In this document: one piece after another, positions 9,586-18,289 of the stretch
Position numbering within the stretch: the first letter of the stretch is position 1
Layout of the letters: the number at the start of each line of letters is the position of its first letter
From: Owenia fusiformis
Lineage: Eukaryota; Annelida; Polychaeta; Sabellida; Oweniidae
DNA length: 64,000 nucleotides
NCBI GenBank assembly: GCA_903813345.2
Contig: CAIIXF020000009.1
Coordinates: 9,108,030 to 9,172,029 of the forward strand
Reading direction: 5' to 3'
Made by a program: the position numbers and the translations under genes
Notes under the pieces: generated by a model
What the model was told of the DNA's origin: nothing
Database searches by the model: none
What the model saw: only the letters and a program-made list of their open reading frames with translations

Positions 9586-11628
9586 CTACTTAGTGAGGGA
9601 GGTCAAGTACATGTTCAAGGCAAGGTCATCTCCTGCTTCATTTGTATTGAACCATCCGTTGCAGCGTGGACAATTGACCCTCAAGAGTTTTCCTTTATAG
9701 TCAACAACCTTTGACTCAACAGAGCACACAGGGCATTTGTACATTGCCGTTTGTAGACCTTGCAGTGATGACACTAACTGTGACGCTATGCTAGGGCCCT
9801 GCCGCTCGTATGCATCAATCTCACTTTGCTTTAAGTCGTTCAGGGTCCAGTATACATCAATAAAGTCAAGTCCAAGGATGTCAGCATTACGCACTCTGAA
9901 GAAGCCCCCATCAGCCCAATCACTGCCCCAGGAGTTCATCAGTCGCAAACATTCACTGTTGTAGCTGGTGAGAACGACTGCATGCCCACCTACTTCAGCC
10001 CCATATGGACGTTGTGTGATATCAAGATCAGATTTTGTCAGGATGCCATCTGGGTGTTCCTTATAGAATTCTGAGAATAAGTCCCATTCAGGGTCTGTGA
10101 GCCTGAACCTGACAATCACTTGGCGCTTTGCAGTGACAGCCTTCAGAGCACCAATGAGATCCATCTTTTCGCAGTGAAGTCGATATCCTGGACACATCTC
10201 TTTTAACACACGCAATGTATTGGCACCATCCTCTCCATATTTCTCAATCATCTGTTTACGAAGATCAAAGAAGTTTGGATAGCCACCTTCACGCCCTATG
10301 ATTCGCTTCATGGCAAGGTGCAATACTGCTGCAGAGGCATTGGCGTAGCAGGTTCCTCCCTTTTGCCGTTTGGCCCCGAATCCTTGGTTGGCCTGGTTGA
10401 TGTAGAGGTCAAGGGAGACAGAAGCGAGGATATCAGACAATGAATCCTGGCAACACACAACATTTCTTGCTAGGTCACATACATCTGCGATGATATCAGG
10501 GTGGTTCACTTGAAAGAACAGACGTGTTTCATTATTCTCTATATCAATGTTCCATCCTTGCTTTACAAATATTGTACGTGGTATCATCTGTGTTGTGATC
10601 GTGGAACTCATTTTGAACATGAAGTGTGCAGGTTTGTCCCAGCATTCAGAAGCAGTACTGTAAAGACGACGTGGATCTTCAATTGCTTGGCTGGTGATAT
10701 AACAACATATTATCGTCACACCAGATTTGGATAGCTCTCGCAGAGGGGGATTATTCCCATCACCAGGCTGCCCATCAGAGAGAATAAAGAGCAGTTTATG
10801 GTGTTGCTGGAATTCAGGCTTGTTGAATAGAGATATAGATTTTTTCATTGTTTTAATCAGGGGAGTACCACCATATATAAATGGCTTTACAGTGTCCATC
10901 AGTTCATCAACACGTTGCTTAGTGAGTTCTTCCTCTTCACCTATGCACCCATGTAGTATTTCTGATGCATCGTGTACATTCATCACAGCAGCCGAGCTGA
11001 TTTCAACCAGAGTACAACTATGGGCAAGTCTTATTCCTTTATCCACTGCTTCCTGGACGGCATCCCTAGTTGCAAATTCCTGGGTGCCAGGGACAAATCC
11101 ACCCAAGAAGAAAAAACTTTCCTTGCCATAAGACTTAAATGAATGTTTAAATTCTTTGCATTCATCTGGCAAACATGTGTCCACAAATCTTTCTCTGAAG
11201 TCTGAACCATCTGTGAGTTTCCCTAATATGAAACTAGCTTCGTTATCTTTCACAACGCTCATCAACACATTCATCTTGGCCCATTTTCTTACTCTTGGTG
11301 CACCATTATTTTCAAGTATGGACAATATATCATCAAGTATTCTCTCTTTACTCTGACTTCTTAGCTGATGGTTAACAGAAGATGCTGATTGGGCTCTCTT
11401 TATGGTATTTAACAAGTCAAATGCCTGTGGTTCATAAGATGCCCCGAAACCTAGACCAAATACATGATTAGATGAAGAGACATCATGTTTTATCAGTCCA
11501 TCTATAACTTTGAAGATAGATCGAGCCCAGCTTCCACCTTCTTCATTAACTCGCCCACCAATACTCTGCTCCATGGAGCCTGACACATCTACTAAGATAC
11601 CTGTAAGGGTGGCCATTGCTAGATGAAT
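9586..11628 (-). CDS. VWA + papain-like (C1) peptidase + zinc-ribbon fusion protein
   Basis: A single uninterrupted exon encodes 676 residues from the ATG at 11616 to the stop at 9586. A TTCTTTCAG acceptor puts the exon edge at 11628, leaving a 12-nt leader, so upstream 5'UTR exons are expected. Three parts are visible. (1) A VWA domain at the extreme N-terminus has a complete-looking MIDAS: Asp10, Ser12, Ser14 of DVSGSM, Thr251 of GGTPL, Asp281 of LSDGQPGD. (2) A papain-fold region spans about 410-590, with candidate nucleophile Cys423 (KGGTCYANAS), His545 (GGHAVVL) and Asn561 (MNSWGSDW). A Gln (418) lies upstream, one residue closer than in papain. (3) A zinc ribbon has CPVC at 628-631 and CPRC at 649-652. 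No signal peptide or propeptide is seen, so it is probably cytosolic rather than a lysosomal cathepsin. Function and substrate are unknown to me. A proteolytic role in stress or defence is only a guess. Confidence 0.88.
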   Translation of the reverse strand: MHLAMATLTGILVDVSGSMEQSIGGRVNEEGGSWARSIFKVIDGLIKHDVSSSNHVFGLGFGASYEPQAFDLLNTIKRAQSASSVNHQLRSQSKERILDDILSILENNGAPRVRKWAKMNVLMSVVKDNEASFILGKLTDGSDFRERFVDTCLPDECKEFKHSFKSYGKESFFFLGGFVPGTQEFATRDAVQEAVDKGIRLAHSCTLVEISSAAVMNVHDASEILHGCIGEEEELTKQRVDELMDTVKPFIYGGTPLIKTMKKSISLFNKPEFQQHHKLLFILSDGQPGDGNNPPLRELSKSGVTIICCYITSQAIEDPRRLYSTASECWDKPAHFMFKMSSTITTQMIPRTIFVKQGWNIDIENNETRLFFQVNHPDIIADVCDLARNVVCCQDSLSDILASVSLDLYINQANQGFGAKRQKGGTCYANASAAVLHLAMKRIIGREGGYPNFFDLRKQMIEKYGEDGANTLRVLKEMCPGYRLHCEKMDLIGALKAVTAKRQVIVRFRLTDPEWDLFSEFYKEHPDGILTKSDLDITQRPYGAEVGGHAVVLTSYNSECLRLMNSWGSDWADGGFFRVRNADILGLDFIDVYWTLNDLKQSEIDAYERQGPSIASQLVSSLQGLQTAMYKCPVCSVESKVVDYKGKLLRVNCPRCNGWFNTNEAGDDLALNMYLTSLTK

Positions 11629-11889
11629 CTGAAAGAACAAATCATATTCAAATTATTTAAGATATTGCAGTTAAATCTGTTGAATCCGAATGCTACTGAG
11701 ATTTGCCAAAAGTGTTCAGATTAGCAGGTGTTCACTTTTCAATGCTCCTTAAAATATGAGTCAATGGCAAATAAATGAGAGATTGGGATAGGACATTCTT
11801 AATGTACCATTCGAAAGTTTGCTTTAGACCCCCTTGGATAGTAGTATGTATTGTATTTCGTCTCATGGAGTATGGAATCTACAAATGTA
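11629..11889. mobile_element. Fragment of the TACAGTAAAACCTGT MITE family in the VWA-gene leader intron
   Basis: The stretch at about 11675-11780 (TGTTGAATCCGAATGCTACT, then GTGTTCAGATTAGCAGGTGT) matches the interior of the intact element at 12782-13020 (AAGTGTTCAGATTAGACAGG). The termini are missing. The rest of this interval is non-coding. Confidence 0.5.
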
Positions 11890-12067
11890 CAGGGTGTCAA
11901 AAACAGCAATACCCCCTCTACAGCAAAAAGTCCTGAATGTTCCATATCGTGGCATACCTCATTTACTTTGTTTGCTGCTCTGATACTGGTTAAAGGTCAA
12001 ATCTTCAGAAAGTGGAATATGAAAGAATTAGCCCAGATTTCAACCGCTGTTGTTTTTTGACACCCTG
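11890..12067. mobile_element. MITE, mariner-type, 178 bp, TA target site
   Basis: The terminal inverted repeat CAGGGTGTCAAAAA at 11890 is matched by its complement ending at 12067, and the element is flanked by TA on both sides (11888-11889 and 12068-12069). TA duplication with short inverted ends is typical of Tc1/mariner-derived MITEs. The 69-codon frame across it is incidental. Confidence 0.8.
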
Positions 12068-12462
12068 TATATAACCAGTAATAGGGATTTTGACTATATT
12101 TGACCATCTATCATTGCTCCCAGGGTCAGGACATTGACTCATAAGGTTGGAAGCGAATTTGATAGCCCAATGTTTGTTTTGTCAAAATACCTACTCCTTC
12201 CTAGGTGATGGGTTTCATGCAAACCTTTGAATTGTGCATAGCCATGAAAAAATTGTTATGATTATGCAGATCCAAGAATTTAAGTTAAAATGTATATACA
12301 TGTACATTTTTAGAATAATTTTAGTATATTTCACACATCATTCTTGTTTCTATGGCAACCACGAGGTCAATCGATAAACACAAAACAATGGAAACCTCCA
12401 CAGGCCATTGACAATGATCTGTGAATTTTTTTCCACACATGTCCTAAATAGAACATGTTATC

Positions 12463-12600
12463 AAACTTACCACAATTTGAATTTGCACTTCACTTCCTTA
12501 TCATTATAAGTTGTAGTGTACAAGATCTAAGTTGTAGTAGAATCTTAGTTCTTTTCAGCGATGGAAATGATGTATAGTTTTAATGCCTAAAAACAAAGTT
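12463..12600 (-). other. Possible 5' leader exon A of the VWA-papain gene
   Basis: On the minus strand the segment ends ...TTCAAATTGTG followed by a strong donor GTAAGTTTGA (donor GT at 12469-12470, exon edge 12471). A related segment with the same ATTGTG/GTAAG junction occurs at about 13500. They lie upstream of the coding exon, which itself starts with an acceptor and a 12-nt leader. Non-coding leader exons fit, but transcription start and limits are not visible. Confidence 0.3.
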
Positions 12601-12781
12601 AGAATTTTATTTATGAGATCAGGTGACTATCAGTTTTACAATTTTCAGTATGTTTACTTCAGGGAAGTAATGTTTAACTTCCGAGAAATGGTGTTGAGTG
12701 CAAGGGCTGAACTATTTGGGAATTGACATGTTTTCAGTCCAGTCTTCATTGATTTACATAACATTGTTTTGTATTTGACTA

Positions 12782-13020
12782 CAGTAAAACCTGTCTAATC
12801 CGAACGTCGAACTAAACATCAGAAATTTTATGAAAAAGTGTTCAGATTAGACAGGTGAATTTTTCAAATATGACTGTTCACTGTTCAAATTGGGAGGTGT
12901 TCACATTTCAAGGTTTTTGTTTGATATGGGAGTCAATGAGAGGAAAAATGGGACCGAAAAAAGTGTTCAGATTGGAAAGTGTTTGGATAAGCCAGGTGTT
13001 CAGATATACAGGTTCTACTG
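12782..13020. mobile_element. MITE of the CAGTAAAACCTGT (pogo/Tigger-like) type, 239 bp
   Basis: The left end CAGTAAAACCTGTCTAATCC is mirrored by GGTTCTACTG at 13020, with TA on both flanks. The interior has repeated GTGTTCAGATT motifs. Related fragments lie at 11675, 41130, 43265 and 63500. The TIR and TA site point to the Tc1/mariner superfamily, probably pogo-like. Confidence 0.75.
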
Positions 13021-13489
13021 TATATTATTACTACATGTTTTTATGTCTTAAAAGTGGTTACATATTGTTATGTCCATTTTATAAGAATAAGAATCTGTAA
13101 TGAATGATGTCTGTAACAAATAGCAGGTGGTGACATTATGCATGTTAATGCCTTGTTTGTAATCTTCATTATATGTGTACATGCAATTTTATTATGAAAA
13201 ATTAATTCAATTTGAGCCATTACCACAATTCCATAACCTATTACTATTGCAGTGACATCTAAGATTAGTGGGCCATAGTGGTCATTATACACCCTCGTCC
13301 ACGGCGAATAACTAGTTTGTACTCAGTTTTCGATAGGTGATGATACTACTATATCTAGTAGTAACCTCATTTCATTGGGCAACATAGTGAAATCTTGGCA
13401 CTCAGGACCTCTGCCCTTAATTGGGCCAAGATTGTACTGTGTTGCCCGCTGAAATGAGTTCAGTAATAGCCTAGCCTAATAAGACTTTA

Positions 13490-13640
13490 TTGGACTTACC
13501 ACAATTTCACTTGACTTTGTAGCTCAGTAGATTCTTAGTTCGTAAAAGATTCTCAGCTCATCTTAGTGAAGAAAATGCTGCTTACTTCTACTGCCTAAAA
13601 AATGAAGTTTTAACTTCTGAGAAGTGTTTAACATAGTGAG
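13490..13640 (-). other. Possible duplicated 5' leader exon B
   Basis: On the minus strand this reads ...AAGTGAAATTGTG then donor GTAAGTCCAA (exon edge 13500), paralleling the segment at 12471. Shared stretches on the plus side (CTTACCACAATTT, TTCTTAGTT, TGCCTAAAAA) support a local duplication. It may give an alternative promoter or leader for the VWA-papain gene. Confidence 0.3.
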
Positions 13641-13756
13641 CAGACTGTTTACAAGTTAAATGTAATACACAGTATTTATTTTTGAGGTCAGCCAACTGTC
13701 AGCTTTAGTATTTTATACTTTTATCTATGAATCAACTATACTTCAAGTAATATATT

Positions 13757-14078
13757 GAATGCACCCAAGGAGGATTGGCTCCCAGAATCGAAGTCGATAT
13801 TTTCCAACAATGAAAACGCCGAGATGTCGTTATTTTCTGAAATTATAACCGATTATAAATTCAAAATAAACAGTTCAAAAGATTCGAACCAATATCTCTA
13901 ACATTTCCTGAGAGTTTTGGAATTTTTCGTTAGGAAATAAGACCAAAATTTACGATTCAAATGTTGAAGTGAACAAAATGGCGGCTGTTGGAATTCAAAT
14001 TTTGTAGCACGACATGCCCATATATGGGACAGAATATCGATGTTGCACTCTGGGAGCCAATCCTCCTTGGAATGCACC
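13757..14078. mobile_element. Mutator-like MITE with 9-bp target-site duplication
   Basis: Termini CAAGGAGGATTGGCTCCCAG (13766) and the complementary CTGGGAGCCAATCCTCCTTG (ending 14069) enclose a 304-bp element. GAATGCACC occurs immediately on both sides (13757-13765 and 14070-14078), a perfect 9-bp duplication. Nine-base duplications are characteristic of MULEs, so I assign it there by that criterion. No transposase is present. The interior holds an incidental GATTCGAACC motif. Confidence 0.8.
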
Positions 14079-14550
14079 TGGGAATCCCACATGTAATTTC
14101 TCAACCATTGCAGTGACATCTATTTAAAAGTAAAAAAAATGTTGGTTGATGGACTAGCAATTTCTGGAAATGCATGAAAATGTTATTTTGAGTAATATTT
14201 TAGTGAACAAATGATGGGCCAATTTTCTATGTGTATGCTATAGGAGAGTAATCCTTGGAATCCAAAGTTATTCGAGATTTTAGACTGAAAAAATAATTAA
14301 GTGTGTCATGAGTGATATAAAGATAAAGTTTTATGTTGGATATTTGTGATGTGTCTTGCATAGAACAACCATTTGCTGCACCCACTTGAAAATCTAGAAA
14401 TTGCACGCTAACCTTTGTTTGCTAAAACGATGAAATATAGTGATATTTTTACTCAAACAACTGGCATTAGGATTAAGAAAACTAGAGTTTCACTGGATAA
14501 TGTATAATATTAATAGTTCAATATTGTTTTATCTCTATAGGTCATTCATG

Positions 14551-14687
14551 TCAAATCTGCGGACAGCCCTTGTAAGTTGGTTCACTGCACTCTAGACTGG
14601 GTGGAGGAACACGAAGAAAGCATTGACACATCAAGCAAGAGTTCCAACAGATACCAGCGTACACGTCATCTTCTTGAATTCGAGGAA
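14551..14687 (-). CDS. VWC-like domain protein, terminal exon
   Basis: Entered by a good acceptor (TTTCTTGTCTAG, rc of 14688-14699), it encodes about 45 residues ending at a stop at 14551-14553. The pattern is WNSCLMCQC, then 13 residues to Cys, then 7 to Cys, then PQI-stop. This is the W-x-x-C-x-x-C-x-C core of a von Willebrand type C domain. The candidate upstream exon at 15379-15445 ends in DCEGMNQN with a split codon (1 nt), and this exon supplies the other two bases, so the frames join without a break. Six to seven cysteines in a short chain fit a small secreted protein. No signal-peptide exon was found. The same stretch is also open on the plus strand, which lowers certainty. Confidence 0.5.
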
Positions 14688-14741
14688 CTAGACAAGAAAG
14701 CAGTAAAAAGTAAGCTAGCTTTAAACTTCTAACGTCATACT

Positions 14742-15068
14742 CAGGGGCGGATCCAGGAACCAACAGGGGGGGGCCAAATTTCAGGTCAGAGAAAAAACGT
14801 CCGCGCTTGCGCGGAAAAAAATTTTGGGCCCCTAAAATCCAAAAGTGGGCCCAAATTTTGAAATTTTGAGGCCCATTTTCTTCAAAATTTGGCCTAAAAT
14901 TAACAAATAAGGCCTTAAAAGGCCCAGTAATGACCAAAAAGGCCCACTTTTTGGGGCCTGAAGGCCTTGTTTGGCCCAAAAATTTTTTTGGGCCCAATTT
15001 TTTTTTTCTGGGCCCACCCAAGGGGGGGGGGCCCGGGCCCCTGGGCCCCCCCCCCTAATCCGCCAGTG
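14742..15068. mobile_element. hAT-like MITE with GGGCCC-rich interior, TSD ATACT
   Basis: Starts CAGGGGCGGATCCAGG and ends AATCCGCCAGTG. ATACT lies directly on both sides (14737-14741 and 15069-15073). The interior is unusually rich in GGGCCC and poly-G/poly-C runs compared with its AT-rich surroundings. It sits in the inferred intron between the two VWC exons. The CA(G/C)(G/T)GGCGGAT ends resemble hAT termini. The open frames through it are spurious. Confidence 0.75.
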
Positions 15069-15378
15069 ATACTTACATTGAAATGGGAGTTATTCTTGAA
15101 GTATCACTGAATGTTGACACGTGAATAATCCTTTGAAATCTGAAAGCCAAGCATAAATAATATAAACAATTATTTACAAGATGATGAGGTTTTCCAAAAT
15201 GCCTTTATTTTTCTCATCAAACAATATCCACGTTACAAAAGCAGCATTGTGGGATAAAAGACAGAATTAGAGGTACTGGGTATCTCAAACTTCGTTGATT
15301 AGTTTCATTATTTTAATAAGTGGAACTGACCTCAGCAAACAAATAAAGAATCATATCCAATTAACATACTATACTTAC

Positions 15379-15445
15379 CATTTTGATTCATACCTTCACA
15401 ATCCAAGATGTCCAATGAGAGCCTTTTATAATGAAGGTAATTTGG
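15379..15445 (-). CDS. VWC-like domain protein, upstream exon
   Basis: Acceptor options are at 15446-15447 (AACAG) or 10 bp further upstream; the donor is GTAAGT (rc of 15373-15378). It encodes roughly PNYLHYKRLSLDILDCEGMN, continuing QN, with the last base G completing a codon in the exon at 14687. The Cys in DCEG would be the first domain cysteine. Weak on its own; phase continuity with the Cys-rich exon is the main support. Confidence 0.4.
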
Positions 15446-16890
15446 CTGTTTGTTACTGTTGGTGTTGATCCATAATGGACAATAGAAGTATATTATACTC
15501 ATAATCAATTGTGCTTCTATACGTGTGCTTAATATCAAGCTTAGAAGACACAAACCAAGGTCTGAATGTGATTCATACATAAGTTAAGGCATGTATAGGC
15601 TAGTCTATATCCAATAGACTGAATTTCCTGAGAATTCAGTCTATTGATCATTATGTCCTTCCTGTGGGGAAAAACAGGAAATTTCAGGCAAACAATTATC
15701 AATTTTAGGAAACTTCCATTCCCAAAAATAAGCATTATAACAATTCAATTAAGTAGTAAGGAACAATTAAATGCTATGAAAAGTAACACAGCATATTGTC
15801 AAATGGAAATAAAGCTAGGGGAAGTAACAAGTATGCAAATTAATTTACCCAGTCGGCCATTTTGAATGGCACTTCCTATGTAAACAAATTTTTTTCAATC
15901 CCAAATTTTACCATATGTGGGCTATAGTCTGAATATTTTCATTTCCAAATTTCAAAAAAATTTCAGACTAGAGGATATAGTCTAATATATAGGCTAGTCT
16001 CTAGGGTTTTTACTTCACAGGTTGTGTGTTGTTCCAAATTTTACCTTTTTGGTCAAAATACCTCAACATTTCACACTTATGGTAGAATGCCAAACAGATT
16101 TGCAACAGGGTACAGCACCCAGCTGGTCCAATAGTGGGGAGACCATTGTTTGAAAAATCAGAGGAGCAGATCACTCATTTACTTATTACTCTATTCACTG
16201 GCATGTAGCGATTATAGCGGTCCTGTCTTGGCTTATTGAATTGTTACGAAGTTACGTATGCGGTGCGGAAGTTAGAGAGCAAATGACCATCATTTCAATG
16301 TAATAGTTTATGCAGGAAAATTGAGATTAGGCCATTGGAGTATTTGTTTCATGCATTTGTAAAACGTTACCCACTCATAGGTCATACTTATCGTTAAACC
16401 AATAACTCAAATATATGCCCTTGTACACCGATCACCTGTTGAAATTAATACAGGCCGATTTCAACAAATGTAAACGGCGATATATTTAAAATCGTATTCA
16501 AGCATGACCACGTCCCAACTTCTTTTGTTTTCTTTACAACTAAGCTATGACTGCAGTCTATTCAGTGTTGCGTATCGAACCTTGTTTATTATAAAAATAG
16601 TGCAACAACAAGCAGAATTCACACATTTACCTTATACTTATTCTCAACTGAAGACATTGAATTTATCTCTTAGGTTTTACATTATAAATATCTTAACATG
16701 CAGAATACGAAAATAGAGGCTTAGGCCCAACTTTGTATGAATTTTATGAGAACAATCTGATTTTAGAGAAATGAAAAGAAAAATGTCCACACACTACACA
16801 AAATATTTATGGTTCCCCGGGAATACGTATGTGCTGCTTGTATATTAGAATCGTATTCCAGTTACAGAAAGAAGTACATATCATGCTAAA
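15446..16890. other. Gene-free stretch with a perfect hairpin
   Basis: No exon is supported. At 15612-15646, CAATAGACTGAATT and its exact complement flank a 7-nt loop. Nearby, GGATATAGTC/GGCTAGTCT motifs recur near 15600 and 15970. The rest is ordinary AT-rich sequence. Confidence 0.5.
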
Positions 16891-16899
16891 CTATATACA

Positions 16900-17541
16900 A
16901 CAGTTATGCACTTGGAGGTTGGAGACATAATATGTCTTCCCTTGGTCCCTCGGGAAGAAATATTGTATATCTCTCGGGATATTCCCTGTATCCAAAACCT
17001 TCAATTGCATAACCCCTATATAATGGCCAAGGGATAATCCCAATATCCTGACTATAGGATAATATGTTTATCCCATACCAATCTTGGTCATCTGGTTCAC
17101 ATTGTTAAATCGTGGAAATATTTTAGAATATTCATGTCCAGTTTTGTTTTCTTGGCCGTGGGCGGATTTTCATGTTCTCTCAAATAATCCCATATTTATT
17201 TTCTCGAATTTTTTATTGATAAAGTGGATGCTCTCTCCCTTTTTTAACTATCAAACAGACCCTGATTGTCTGTGTTTTCTCCATTGCCGTTTACAGTCAT
17301 TCCGCGAACGTTACAAATTATGAACAAATATGCAAGCGGCGATTATGACGTAGCGGGCAGATATACTACATCTGCCCGCTTGGAGCGGGACGTAAAGCTT
17401 TATCCCATGGTTGCAAGGAGGATATAGATCGAATATCACATGATGATATATTTGATATGTGGATCAAGATATCATATTTTAGCAAACAATTTACGAACCA
17501 TCGAATATCACTTTTAAACTATCGAATATCACATCTTAAAT
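16900..17541. repeat. Left half of a large inverted repeat interrupted by a LINE
   Basis: Sequence at 17398-17541 (ATCCCATGGTTGCAAGGA, then the GAATATCAC motif repeated) recurs in reverse complement at about 20222-20362. Outer parts (16910-17070) resemble 20365-20520 inverted. A perfect hairpin GCGGGCAGAT/ATCTGCCCGC sits at 17353-17379. No coding content. Confidence 0.65.
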
Positions 17542-17547
17542 AGAGGA

Positions 17548-18071
17548 TATCCTATGATTTATGAGTGATATGATTTTTATCCACGAATGGATATGATATC
17601 TGCACGAGTGAGCGTAGCGAGAGATTAAAATCATATCACGAGTAAATCATAGGATGTTCTTTATATTCCATAGTTAAAGTCATCATCAGAATCTTCGGGA
17701 ATTAAGTGATCTAAAACGAATTTTCCAAACGATACGGCGATATTGACACTTAGCCTCGTTTTGAGTCTAAAGTAGCAAAAATCCATAAACCATGGCATAC
17801 GGCGCCGCATGTCATGGCTAAAACACCGTATGCTATGGTTAAGTGAAAATTTGCCAAAAATATCATATTTTACCACTGATTTCAAAAATACCGTTTTTAT
17901 TTTGACATGTTATCCTATGGATATCATGCTAACTATGGAATAATATAGGAATATCCTATGGCTCTGAAAAAATATCACTTATATCCATGAGTGGATATTG
18001 ATATCTTCGCGAGTGAGCGCAGCGAATGAGTGAAGATACTGATATCCATGAGTGGATATAAGTGATATTTT
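17548..18071. repeat. Nested palindromes with CGAGTGAGCGTAGCGA-type loops
   Basis: Two palindromes: 17548-17654 (arms of about 30 bp beginning ATCCTATGATTTATGAG) and 17969-18071 (arms of about 40 bp around TCACTTATATCCATGAGTGG). Both centre on CGAGTGAGCG(T/C)AGCGA. An outer pair, ATTCCATAGTTA at about 17667 and TAACTATGGAAT at about 17930, brackets the space between them. It appears to be layered foldback DNA. Confidence 0.75.
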
Positions 18072-18289
18072 TGAAAAACTATAGGATTGTCCGTTTCATC
18101 CCATTGGGAATTATTATCCAGCGAACATTGAATAGTCAGATAAATTGCAATGGAAATTCCATTTCGTCTGACATTTTGATTGCGATAATTCAACGAACGT
18201 CATATACGTGACGTAACAGAGTGGTTTGTATTTAATGCGAACGCCGTAAAAACAGGATCCCAAAAAATAAAAATATATAATAAATATAT

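Noticed and set aside
10727-11131. Plus-strand frames across the VWA-papain gene
   Set aside because: Antisense shadows; the minus frame carries complete domain motifs.
13070-13290. Minus-strand frame MYNDHYGPLILDV...
   Set aside because: Overlaps dispersed repeat sequence and has no recognisable domain or exon boundaries.
13880-13890. GATTCGAACC resembling a tRNA B box (complement), possible tRNA-derived SINE
   Set aside because: No A box at proper spacing and no cloverleaf; it lies inside the Mutator-type MITE.
14541-14709. Plus-strand exon candidate (SPCKLVHCTLDWVEEHEE) with acceptor TCTCTATAG and donor GTAAGC
   Set aside because: Well formed on its own, but no partner exon is seen, whereas the minus strand gives a VWC cysteine pattern and phase-matched partner. 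I keep it as the main alternative.
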